Assembly (NCBI RefSeq): GCF_022095675.1
Contig: NZ_JAHYSG010000066.1
Coordinates: forward strand, 1 to 64,000
Length of the DNA stretch: 64,000 bases
Reading direction: 5' to 3'
Source of the DNA: Dactylosporangium sp. AC04546
Lineage (GTDB): Bacteria > Actinomycetota > Actinomycetes > Mycobacteriales > Micromonosporaceae
Under the pieces are notes generated by a model. It was not told the origin of the DNA and ran no database searches. It saw nothing but the letters and a program-made list of their open reading frames with translations. Shown here piece after piece: positions 30,001 to 42,000 of this stretch. The stretch's first letter is position 1. Every line of letters begins with the position of its first letter. The translations under genes and the position numbers were made by a program.

Positions 30001-33000
30001 CACGCTCGAACTGCACCCGACGACCGGGACCGTGAGCGTCGCCGAGGCCGAGCGCTGGGCCACCGCGCTGGCCGGGTGGACGGGCGAGCGGGGCGAGGCC
30101 ATCTGGCCGGACCTGGGCCCCGGCGGGCCGGTGGTCTCGGTGCCCCGGACCGCCATGGCGACGTTGCCCGCCAACTCCGAGGCGTTCGCGGTCGGTGCCG
30201 GGGGAAGCCTCGACACGCCCACCTTCCCCGAGCTGGCGGTCTGGTTCCACTTCCAGCGAGGCTCCTACGTCCCGCCCGAACAGCAGACCCCGCTGGGCCT
30301 GCCGCCCGCCCGCAACATCAGCGGCGTCGCTGGTGGCGAGTTCGAGATCGCCCCAGGCTGGGCGGCGGCCCAGCTGCAGGACGGGTTGTGGCTGCACCCG
30401 ACCACGGGCCCGGACCGTGCGCCGGACCGGGCCGTCGCCGCGACCCTGCCTGCGCGCTCGCACTCGCCGCGAATCCTGCTGACGACCAGCGCGACTACCG
30501 CCGGCGCGGAGCTACCTAATTCCCTGCGCGACCACGTCGACCGGCTGCTGGACCCGCTGCCCGACCACTTGTCACCGTGCATAGTGGTCAATGGGACCAG
30601 GCTGACCGTCCCGGCCACCTCGGCGCCGCTGGTCCTGGTCGAGCGGTCCCGCTTCACCACCCCCCTGAAGTTCGACCTGGCCAGCGCCGGACTGGCCGGC
30701 ACGGCGTCGCCGCCGATGGTGGTCGAGGCCGAGAACCTGACGCCCCGCGATGTGGCGCTGGCGGTCGTCGCCGCGCGGGCCTTCACGCCCGGCCGGCCGG
30801 TGCTGCTGACGACGACGAACGCCGGCGTCGGCGGGGTCGACGCCCACGCGGCGCAGGTCGGGCGCGAGCTGGCCCACCTCACCGGCGGGACGGAGACGGT
30901 CATCGGCGCGGTCGGCCGGGTGCGGCCGGGCGCCGGCGGGTACCCGCGTGTCGAACCCGCCAACGGGTCCGACACACGGTTGTGGACCGCGTTCACCGTC
31001 GTCGGCCCGCAGGTCACCGACGTCACGGAGACCCTGCCGGCGCCCGACACGACCCCGGCCACCGCCGACTGGCTCGGCACCGAACTGACCCGCGCCCGGG
31101 TGCCCGAGCAGCCCGGCGGGCCGGACTCGCTCACCGGGGCCGAGCGGCAGGCGTCCGTCGGGCGCGACCTGTTCGGGCTGCGGGGCCGCGACCGGGTGCC
31201 GGACCACCTGACGGGCGTGAACCTGGGGGCGCTGCCACCGCAGAAGTCGGTCGCCTTCTTCGACGCGGTCGCGGTGAACCACGGCCGGCGGCGCCCCGGC
31301 CGGATCACACCCGACGCGCTCATGGCGGACGACAGTACCGTCACCGTGGCCACCCGCCGCAATCGGCGCTGGGCCGACAACCCGGTGACCGGGTTCGCGT
31401 CGACCCAACTGCCCGACAACCTGACGTACCCGCACCTCGTGCACAGCATCTGGCTCGGCGGTCCCCTGACCGGGCGCGGCAGGATGGGTGCCTTCCGGGC
31501 GTCGCTGGCCGCCTGGGCCCGGCGGGTCCGGGGCTGGGGCCGCGTCGCGCTGTGGACGGACGTGACGGCCGAAGAGATCGAGGCTGCCAGGTCGAGCGGG
31601 GCTCCCGCGAACGGGGTCGACCGCTGGGCCGAGATCAGGGACATGGTCACCTGGGCGGACCGGAGCGGGGTACTGCTGGTCAGCGTGCACGAGCTCCTGC
31701 CGCTGATGGCCGAGCCGTGGCTGCGGGAGCTGTTCTGGTTCGAGATGGACAAGAATGACGGGCCGGCCTTCGCCGCGGCGAGCGACATCCTCCGCAAGGC
31801 CATCATGTTCGTGTTCGGTGGCATCTACACCGACGGCGACAACGTCTTCTTGCGCCGGTTCGCCCACTACCTGCAGCAGGTCGGTAACTCCGAGCAGGGC
31901 TGGGCGGCCCAGAACCGCGGCGACAACGCCCACCCCATCGTCAACAACGGGGTGCTGGTGTTCCCGCCCGGTCACCCCGTCGCGCGCCTGGCCCTCCACC
32001 AGTTGCGCCGGCACTACGGCCTGCCGCAGCGGGACCTCTACAAGTACGTCTGGGTCGACGTCGACGCCACTCCGAACAGGTACACCGACGCGCAGGCCGC
32101 CACGTTCACGGCCAAGAACGCCGCCCATCGTTACGAGACCATCGTCCGCACCGGCCCGGCCGTGTTCCGGACGCTGGCGTCCGTCCTGGGCCTGCCGAGC
32201 TTGGCGCACCTGCCGATGTTGCGGATCACGTCGCTCAATGCGCAGAGCTGGATCGGCAATCCCGGGCACACCCTCGTCCGCCCGACGCCGACCCGGCAGC
32301 AGACCCTCCTCGTCGTCAAGCAGATCGTGAACACGCTCTTCGGGCAGTTGCACAACCGCAAGGGCGACCTCTACCTGAACCTCGTCGATCCGGTCGTGCG
32401 CCGGCAGAAGAACCCGGCGGCGGTGTGGAACGCGGTGCTGCGGCACATCGCCGCCGATCCCGAGTTCGTCCGGCGCGTCACCACGGTGACCAGTCTCCGC
32501 CGCGAGCGCGACGGCAACGCGGTCACCAGCCACGTCGTCAACCTGCCGCCCGAGGCGGCCGCCCTGCTCAGCATCGACGACAGCGGCGGTCGATGGTGGC
32601 TCGGCGAGCTCTCGCAGCCCGCGCGCATCAGGCCGCTCCCGACAGTGACCGAACCGACCACGTCGCCGCCGCCACCACCGTCCCCGCCGTCGTCGTCTGC
32701 GTTGCCGTCGTCGTCCGCGCAGTCAGCTTTGGCCGGCCAGCCGGGCGGGCCCGCGGACGAGGCCGGCCGGACCGCCGCGGCGCTCGTGGCCACCTTCGCC
32801 GCCGAGCGGGCCGGCCGGTTGCGGCGTCACGCCATGGCGCGGGAGGCGAACCTGCGGGCGTACCGGACGTTCCGGCAGCGGTACCGGGCCGATACCGTCG
32901 ACGTTCGCGCCGATGGTGACTGCTTCTTCCGCACGATGCTCGTCGGCTTCGGGGCGCAGCTGCCGTTGACCGGCATCAGCGACTTCTCAGCCCCGTCGGC

Positions 33001-36000
33001 CGACGACATTCAACGTGCCCGCGACGCGCTGGCCGGCGCGCTCGAGCGGGCCTTCGAAGCGTTCGACGTGGACCCCGGGCACGGGGACGCCTCGCTGGCG
33101 CAATTCTTCCCGGACGTCGTCGACGCGGCGACTCCCGGGCTGCGCCGGCAACGGCAGGTGGCCCACCTGGCGTTGATCCGGCGGCTGGGTGCGTGGAACA
33201 GCGAAACCGGCGACCGCGTGCCGATGCTGGCAGCGTGGTTGTGGGACCTGCCGCTGACGGTGCTGGGGCCGGATGCTCCGAACCATATCGGCCCCTCGCG
33301 GCAACCGGTGGGGTACGTGTTCTACACCGGCACGCACTACATGGTGCTGCCGCTGCGGACGGGTGACACGCCCCGGTCGGTGGCTCAGCTGTTGATGCCG
33401 GGCGAGGCACCCGCCGCGCAGCTGTCCCTGCCGGAGATCGATGCGCTGGTCGCCGCCCATCAGGCCGTGTTCGATCGGCAGCTGGGCCGCTTCCAGGATC
33501 TGTCGGGGGGACTGAGCGCCGACCTCGTCCGGGCCTTCACCACTCGCATGCGCGGCCTCGTCGACGACATGACCGACCGGCTCGGGCAGTCCGGGTTCGC
33601 GGCGCCCGACCTGGATCGCCTCAGCGAGCTGCACCAACGGATCGAGTCACTGCTGGACGCGGTCACGGTCGCTGCCGTCGGCACCACCACCCAGACGGCG
33701 GTGACCCGCACCGGCGGGCCGGGTGAGGCCGTGCAGCTGTGGGTCGGCATGTCGCCGGACCCGATGATCGCCGCCGCGGTGCAGCGTCGGCTCGCCGTCT
33801 CCACGCCCGACGCGAGCCGCGTGGTCGTGGTGCACGGCCACGGGGCCGACGGCGGCGTCGCCCTGGGCGGGGCGGAGCTGGACAGCGCGATCGCGCAGGC
33901 CCGGGCCGGCGGTGCCACGACGGCCGTCCTGCTGGCGTGCGAGCAGTCCGCCGCGCAGGCGTTCGCCGACGCGCACGCCATCCCGACCTGGGCCTCCAGC
34001 GAACCGCTGTTCGTCAGCCCGCACGACGGTGCGATGTACTTCGGCCAGGCCGCCGTGACCCAGGGCCTGCGGCTGGTACCGCAGGCGACCGGCACCCTCC
34101 GCCTGTACCTGCCCGGCGGCGGTCAACCGGACGCCGACCAGCAGGCCCAGCCGCCCCTCCAGGGACTCAGCGCCGCCCGCGCCGCGGGCCACCCCGGCCC
34201 ATGGCAGCGCCGGGGGTGGAGGGCGACGTTCGCATCGGTCGCGAGCGGAGCGGTCGCGGCGATGTCCGCGTTGGGTGACGTGTTCTTCGGCCGTAGTACA
34301 GGCTCGGACACCAGCTCGGACACCAGCTCGACCGAGAGCGATCTCGGGGTTGCCGACGCCGATCCGGCCGCCCGCCATGCGCTGCGGCGGATCCTCGACC
34401 AGCGCCGGGACGCTGCGGCGGACAAGGTCGCCCGGGCCGCGTACCTGACGTACCTCGGGCCCCTTCTCTCCGACCTCGCCGGACCGTCCGTCCTGCAGCA
34501 GCTCTACCGCGACGCCCTCGCCTGGCTGTCCGCGTTCGACGTGGACGACGCCGCGCAGGTGGCCGAGATGGTCCGGCTGCGCGCGTTGAGCGCTCCGGTG
34601 CAGCCGCTGGCCGGGGCGTACCTCGGCGCCGACTCGCCGGCCATGGCGCAGGCCCGCGTCGAGGCGCAGGACCTGGCCCGGGCCGGGTACGGCGACCTGG
34701 ACGAGCTGACCTCGGCGGCCACCACGCTCGCGCTCGGCGAGGACCTGGCGAAGGTCAAGCGGGACGCCCGGCGTGACGCGGAACTGGCCGCGGCGCAGCT
34801 GACCGCGAAGCACGACACCTGGACCGCGGCGACCGCACGGGCGACCGAGAACCTGGCCGCCGCGGCGGCGGAGCAGCAGGCCCGCGCGGCGTACCTCGCG
34901 CTGCGCGACGAGATGCTGCCGGCCGAGGCGCTGACCGGATCCGCGCTGCGGTCGACCGCCTGGCTGGTCAGCCAGAGCGCGCTGGGCGAGCAGATCGACG
35001 AATTCCTGGCCCGGCACCAGGACGCCGCCCGGGCCGCCGCCGACCTGGCCCGCGCGCAGTACCTGCGAACGCACCCGAAGCTCGCCCTGTCCGCCGCCAC
35101 CGACGCGGACCTGCGCGCGGCCGCTGCCGCCGCGGAGGAGACGCTCGCGGACTCGTACCCGGCAGCGGAGCAGGCGTGGACCGCGACGCAGGCGGCGAAG
35201 CAGCGAGTGCTCGCCCCGGTCCGAGCGGCCACCGAGCCGATCGCGCGGGCGCTCGGACGGCTCGACCAGTTGGCGGCGCTGCACCGGGCGTACGGCCGGC
35301 AGCTCGACCTCGCGCCCGGACCGTCCGGCGCGGTGCCGGTCGCGACGGACAAGCCGCACTCGGCGACGGCCGCGCCCACCCCGGCCGCCGGCACCGCCGA
35401 GCGGCCGGAGCACCGGGGCGCGCTGGTCGCCCGGCTGCGGACCGAGCCGTGGGCGGCCGCGTACGCCGGGCTGGACGGCTGGGCATTGAACCAGCTGATC
35501 GACGACGTGCTCGCCCACGTGGCGGACCAGTGGGAGCTGACCAGCTCGATCGAGGCCGGCACCGGGCTGCGGCCCGGCCGTACCGTGCTGCGGCACCGGA
35601 CCCAGTCCACCGGCCTGCCGAGCGGGCACCAGGTCCGCTGGTCGGCGAGCGTCCTGCGCGAGCGGGGCCTGGAGCTGCTGGCCACCGGGACCCCGCAGCT
35701 GCTCGGCGCGGTCTTCGCCGCCGCCGGCGGCGGTGCCCCGGCGGGTGCCTTCCCGGTACCGGCGCCGGACGGCGACTGGCACCGGGTCGCCGAAGTGACG
35801 ATCGACTGGCACACCCGCCCGTACGCGGCCAAGGCCCGGCTCGCCCGGCTGCACCCGGCGCTCGGTCGCGAGCGGGCCGAACGGGCCGCGGCCGAGCTGG
35901 CCGAGCTCGCCGCCGCCAACGGGTACGGCTTCACCGTCACCCTGCGACGGGACGGCGCCGAGACGCCCACCCGCAGCGGGTACCTCACCGGGTACGTGGT

Positions 36001-39000
36001 GGTATCCGGCGACCGACGCCTCCCGTCCACGGTGGACAACCTGCGGCACCGGGCGGTACAGGTCCCGGCGGATCCGGATGGGGTGCCGGTTCGCTTCGTC
36101 AAGCCGGAGACGGTTGGCCGGTTCGACACCGTCCTGGAGGTACGGGTGCCGGGCGGGCTCGCGGTGTCCGATCCGCAACCGCAGCGCCACGGCGTGCGGC
36201 TGCCGCTGGACCGGCTGGACGAGGTGTTCGTGGTCCGCGGCCTGCAGCGCGGCCCGCTGCCGCACCGGCTGGTCAAGGTGTTGCTCGACGGTACGCTGCG
36301 CGACCTGACCGCCGATCGGCCCGACGACACCGGCGCGCGGGCGGCCGAGCACGCGGCGGCGGAGTACGCCGCGATCCTCGCCCAGCAGCCGCTGGCCGAC
36401 GGGCTGCCCGCCGACCTGGTCGAGGCGCTCGCCGCCACGCTCCAGGTGGACGCCGTCCGCGAAGCGCTGGCCGACGGCGGGTACCAGCGGCTCGTGCAAC
36501 AGGCACACAACGAGGTCGCCGAGCTGGCCGCCATGTCCGGCGCGGCCGGCACCACCGTAGCGCACGCCGAACGGGGCGCGATCGACCTGGCGCTGCTCCG
36601 GCTGGTGCTCACCCCCGACGTCCTGGAGGTCTGGCAGCACCTCGTCGACCTGCGGCGGCGGCAGACCACGCCGGACAGCACGCCACCGGTGCGGGCCGAA
36701 GCCGCCCGGGAGCTGGCCGAGGTCAAGCGGCGGCTGACCGGTGGGGCGGCCGCGCACCTCGACGCGGTCGCCCTGGTGACGGCCGCACTATCCCGGTGGT
36801 ACGCCTTCCAGGCGGCGGCCGGCGAGGCCGCCGTCGCCTGGCACGAGGCGTACCGGCGGGTGCTCGACGACGCGGAGACTGATCCGGCGGTGCGGCTGCG
36901 GTTGCAGACCGCGCAGCGCAGCGCCGACCAGGCGGCCGTGCTGCGCGCCCCGACCGGCGACGACGGCCCGTCCGGTCAGGGCTCGGCCGAGGTGCTGGTA
37001 CGGCAGCGCCGCGCCGACGCCGAAGCGGCGGTCCTGGAGTCGGTGTACCGCCCCGTCCGGCCGCTGGCCGAGGCCGTGCAGCGGGTTGCCTATCTGGACG
37101 GCATCAAGGACGCGGTGAACTGGCGCGGGGGCCGGCCGGTCCTCGCCGGCGCCCGGGAGCGGCAACGGGTCGCCGCCCTGCTGACCCGGGTCACCGGCCC
37201 GCGCGGGCGCACCGCATCCTGGGAGGACCTGGCCGAACTCGTCCGGCTCACGGTGCTCACCGCGGACGTGACAACCGTCGCCCGGCGGGTGCTCGCCGGC
37301 GGCGAGACCACGGAAATGCGGGATGCCGCCCGCGAGGCCCAGCAGCTGGCCGCGCTGGCCGGCGGCGGCGACGCGGCAGCGCTGGCCGCCGCCGCCCGCG
37401 ACGAGGACCTCATCCTGCACCTGGCCTGGCTCAGGCACACAGGGCGGGAAACGACCAGCGCGGTACGCGAGCGGCTGCGACTCGCCCAGCTCGCGGTTGA
37501 ACAGGCGGAACAGGCGCTGGTCGCGGCCGGCGGCGGGTACCTGGGCCGGGCGCGGGCCGCGCTGCGCCGGGCGCGGTCCTGGCTCGACCGGGTGCGCCAG
37601 GACGCGCTGCGCGTGGTCCCCACCGACCCCGGCGGCCAGCGCGACCTCCTCATGGTGGCCGGGTTCGTCGGCCAGGTCCAGGCCGCCGAGGCGGCCCGGG
37701 ACCGGGTGGACGCGGAGGCCCGAGCCGACGCGATCCGCGTACACGACGCGGTGCTGACCGACGCGCGCGACCGCGCCCGCATCGCCGTGGACGGCGAGCC
37801 GCGCGGCGTGGCCGACGTGGCCCGGCTGGCGGCGGAGCAGGCCGAACGGTCGACCCGTGAGCGGCTGCGACAGGATCTGGGCGGCGAGCCGCAACCGCCC
37901 TGGCAGCCTTACGTACAGTACCGGGACGACAGCGGCGCGGTGGCGGTCACGCTGCCGCAGTCGACCTGGCTGTTCTCCGGGGCGAGCGTCGATGCGGCCG
38001 ACCCGTCGATGGTGCGTTTGGCCGACGAACCGGACGCGCCGGCGACGGTGGCAGAGCTGGTCGGAGCGGGCATCTGGATCCACGAACCGGACCCCGATCC
38101 GGCGGCCCGGGAGCGGATCACCGAACTGCCGGCGCGGGCCGAGGGCGCGACGATCGTGATCGGCACCCCGGGGGAGCCCGTGCCGTGGGATACCTGGCAG
38201 CACGCCTATCGCCTCCTCATGCAACTCGATCCGGAGGCGACCGGAGCGCTGGAGATCATGGTCGCCGGACAGTCGGACGCGGCCACCGAGGCAGCCGCGC
38301 TGCACCTGGTCAACGGCAACTTCGCGATCACCGGGGTGCAGTCCGCCGCCGCGCCGGCCGCGCTGCCGCAGCACCAGGCCCCGCCGCAGCTGCCGTGGTG
38401 GGCCAAAACCATCCAGCCGGCCCGCCGTACGGTCGAGTTCGACCACGGCGCCCGGCTGCCCCGCGAGGTGAGCGTCAACGGCCGGACGCTGCCCGAGGTG
38501 TACGTGTTCCTGCCCGGCCTGTCGGCGGACGGCGTGCGCCGGGGGCGCCGGCTCGACCTGCCGCCGGGCGGGTACGTCCGCGGCTCGCTGCGCCCGCCGG
38601 TGGCCGCCCGGCTCCGGCCGGGGATCCTGTTGAAGGTCGCGGTGCCACCGGGCGCGGCGATCCTGCCGGACGGCGACGACGCGGCGGTCCTGCTGCCGGC
38701 CAACGCACTGTGGCGCATCGCGGTGAACTCGACCGACCGGTCGGTGTCGGCGCTGCTGCTGCGCGACCTGACCGGCACCGCCACCCGGTACAGCGGGATG
38801 CTGGCGGACTATGTGGCCGGTGCGCCCCGCCGGCAGGACCGGCCGCCACTGCCACCGGGATGGGCGCTGACCGACCGCGAGGTCGAGGAACTGCTGGCGC
38901 CGGCGAGTGAACCGATCGGCGCCGGCCGCTGGTTCTGGCGGCCCGGCCAGCCGGCGGCGGAGGTCGACGCGCAGCGGGCCGCGGTACGCCAGGTCCGCAA

Positions 39001-42000
39001 GGAGTCCCAGACGCTGACCTTGATCTTCCCGGTGACCACCCTGCCGGACGGCACCACCGCGCCGCTGCTCGGCGGGCGGGCGGTCACCCCGGACGTGCTC
39101 CAGCGGGTCATCGACCGGCTCGCCGCGGCGACGCCTGAGCCGGTGGCCCGGGTCCGGCTGGCCGGGCTGGGCGGTTCCCTGTGGGCCGGCGGGCCTGACT
39201 CGTTCATGAGCCACTACCCGCACGCCGCCAGCTGGCCGGTCCTGGCTGCCGACGGTCCGGTGCACGTCACCACCGGCGCCGTGGCGCACGTGCCGGCCGG
39301 CACGCTGGTGGCGACCGGGACCGGTGGGATCGCCACCTGGCGGGAGGTGCGCCGCTCTCCGTGGACCCGGGCGGAGATGTCCCGCCTCGTCGAGCTGATC
39401 CGGGACCGTACCGGCAAGGTCACCGGAGTGTGGCTGCGCAGCCCGGCCGAGGCGGTCAGGCAGGCCGAGCGGTCGTCTTCGCTGGTGGCGACCGCGGGGT
39501 TGCCCGGCGTCCTGGTCGTCACCGGGCACGCTGGACACGGGAAGGCGGTCATCCAGGGGCGCGAGGTGTCGCCGGAGCTCCTCGCCGACTACCTGCGCCA
39601 CGATCTGCGGCTGAATCCGGCCGGATACCTGCTCGACATGTGCGGGGTCGGCGGCGGGCCGACCTCCTTCGCGGCGCGGTTCCGCAACCGGGTCGGGGAG
39701 CCGACCCTCGCGACCAGGTGGGACTCGTGGGGGTTCGCCGGCGGCCGGGGCCACGGCTCGGCAAGGGTCCAGTTCGACGGTTCCGGCAAGCCGCTGCTCC
39801 CAGTGCGGTGGGAGCAGCGCGACGGCTGGCTCACCGGTGGTTTCGACTACTACCCGGCGGGGCACGACGCGCCGTCGGTGCCGGCCGGCTCGGTCTACCC
39901 GCGCGGCGGCCGGGTGCCGGCGCCGACCATCGAGCGGCCGCACCGGGCGGCCGGCACCGCAGTGCCACAGGCTGCCATCGGTACGTCGGTTTCCGTCGGC
40001 ACGTCCGGCAAACCCCGGGCCAAGGTGTTCCATTATCCACAATGGACCATCCTGGGTCGGGCGCTCCACGGGCTGGACCGGCTGGCCCGCCAGGCCGGCC
40101 GGTCGAGCCGGACGACGCCGGCAACCGGACCGGTTCCCGCCCAGCCGGGCGCGGCGCCGTGGACGGCACGCGAGCTGCACAGCGCGTACGAGGCGTTCCT
40201 CCACCCGGACGGTTCGGTGCGCGCGGTCTGGCTCCGGCTGGCCCGGGCGGAGGACCCGGTCGAGTACGAGCGGGCGCTGGGCGCGGCGTCCGGCGCGCAC
40301 GTCCCGGCCGGTTTCGTCGCGGTGCACATGGACGGCGGCGACGGCGCGGCGTCACTGGCCGGGCGGCCGCTGCCGGCCGAGGTGGTGCACCGGTTCCTGG
40401 CCGAGCTCGGGATCACCGAGGACATCTTCCTGCCGGTGTGCGAGATCGCCACGCCGCCGCCGGGCGGTGGGCCGTCGTTCGCCGAGCAGCTCAACGCGCT
40501 CGGCCGGCGGGTGGTCGCCGCCGACGGCATCACGCTCATCGCGGAGGGTAGCGGCGTCACCCTGGTCACCGGGTACGATGTGATCGGCCGTACGCTGCGG
40601 CCCAGGCTGAGCAACGGCGAACCGTCCGGCGGGTTCGTCGACCTTCCCGCCCGGCCGGGCGCGCCGGTCCGCCGGTACAAAGGCATCTACCCGCACACCG
40701 CGTCGATCGACGCCGGGCTGCGCTGGACCCTGCGCGGCACGTCGACGTCGAACCAGCGTGCCCACCGGGTCTTCCCCGGACGGGCCGGCGCCCGGGATGG
40801 CTCCGCCCGCACGGAGCGGGCGTTCCTGCTGCTGCGGGCGCCGATCGACGACTGGACCAGGTTCCGCACGGACACCGACGCCCTGCCGCTGTACTCCACC
40901 AAGCCGGTACAGCGGATGACCGGCGACGGGCCGTGGCACCTGTACGAGGTGCGGGTCGAGCCCGGCGCGGCCGACCCGCTCGGGCCGGCGGCGCGGACCG
41001 GCCCCGCCAAGCACACCCGGGCCGACCTGGCCAGCGCCCGGCGCGCCGGGCAGGACCTGCTGGTGCCGCGCGCCGCCCTGGGCCAGGTCAGGATCACCGA
41101 GGTGTACCAGCCGGGCAGCTCCGACGAACTGCTGTCCGAACACCCGCTGATCGGCAGCGCCCTGGACGAGCTGCACCGGCCGGCGACCGCCGGGACGGCG
41201 ACACCGGACCGGCCGTCCCGTCGGCTGGGCCCCGACCTCGGGCTGATGCTGCACATCAGCCGCACCGATCCGCGGGTGGCGTTCCAGGCCGGCCTGCGCG
41301 GCAAGCCGGACGCCGACCTGGCCGGGCATCTGCGCGCCGGACCCGCGGCGACCCCGCGGACCGGCCTGCTCAACTGGTACTGGCGGATGCCGCTGCCCGT
41401 GCTGGCTCCGGGCGACGTGCTGTACGTGGGCCGTCCGCAAGGGGCCCTTGACGGCCGGCTGACCCGGCGCGACCTGGCCGAGCGGGAAGCGGACCTGCCG
41501 CCGGAGCCGCCGGTCGCGGACGCGCTGACCGGGGCCGCGCAGCCCGCCGAGCGGATCGACGGCGCGTTCGTGGTCCGGGAGGTCGGCTCGCCCGACGCGC
41601 ACGGCCGGTCCCGGCTGGTGCTCGACCCGCCACTGGCCAACCCGGTACGGACCGGTACGGATACCGCACCCGTCGACTGGCAGTCCTGGCTGATCCAGCG
41701 GCTCGGACACGCTGGCTACCAGGTGACTGTCGCGCCGCAGGCTCCGGCGCCCGGCGGCGACCACGGCCGGGCCGTCGGGCTCGGCAGCGACCAGGCCCTG
41801 GCCTGGTACCGGCAGCTCGCCCAGGAGACGCTCGACGCGCTGCACCGGTCGCCGGACGCGGATCGCATCGCGACCGTGCGGGCGCTGACGGCGCAGACCG
41901 CCGCACTGGCCGGGATCCCGGCGCCCGCGGTCCGGGCCGGAGGACTCGGCGACCGGACCGTGGCCTTCGACGAGGAGCACTGGGAGCTGGTGCTGTCGGC

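Noticed and set aside
41220..41470. Possible ADP-ribosyltransferase (scabin/pierisin-like) segment (LHISRTDPRVAFQAGL) in the giant protein
   Set aside because: Only one short phrase resembles the family; the catalytic Arg, STS and QxE motifs could not be placed.
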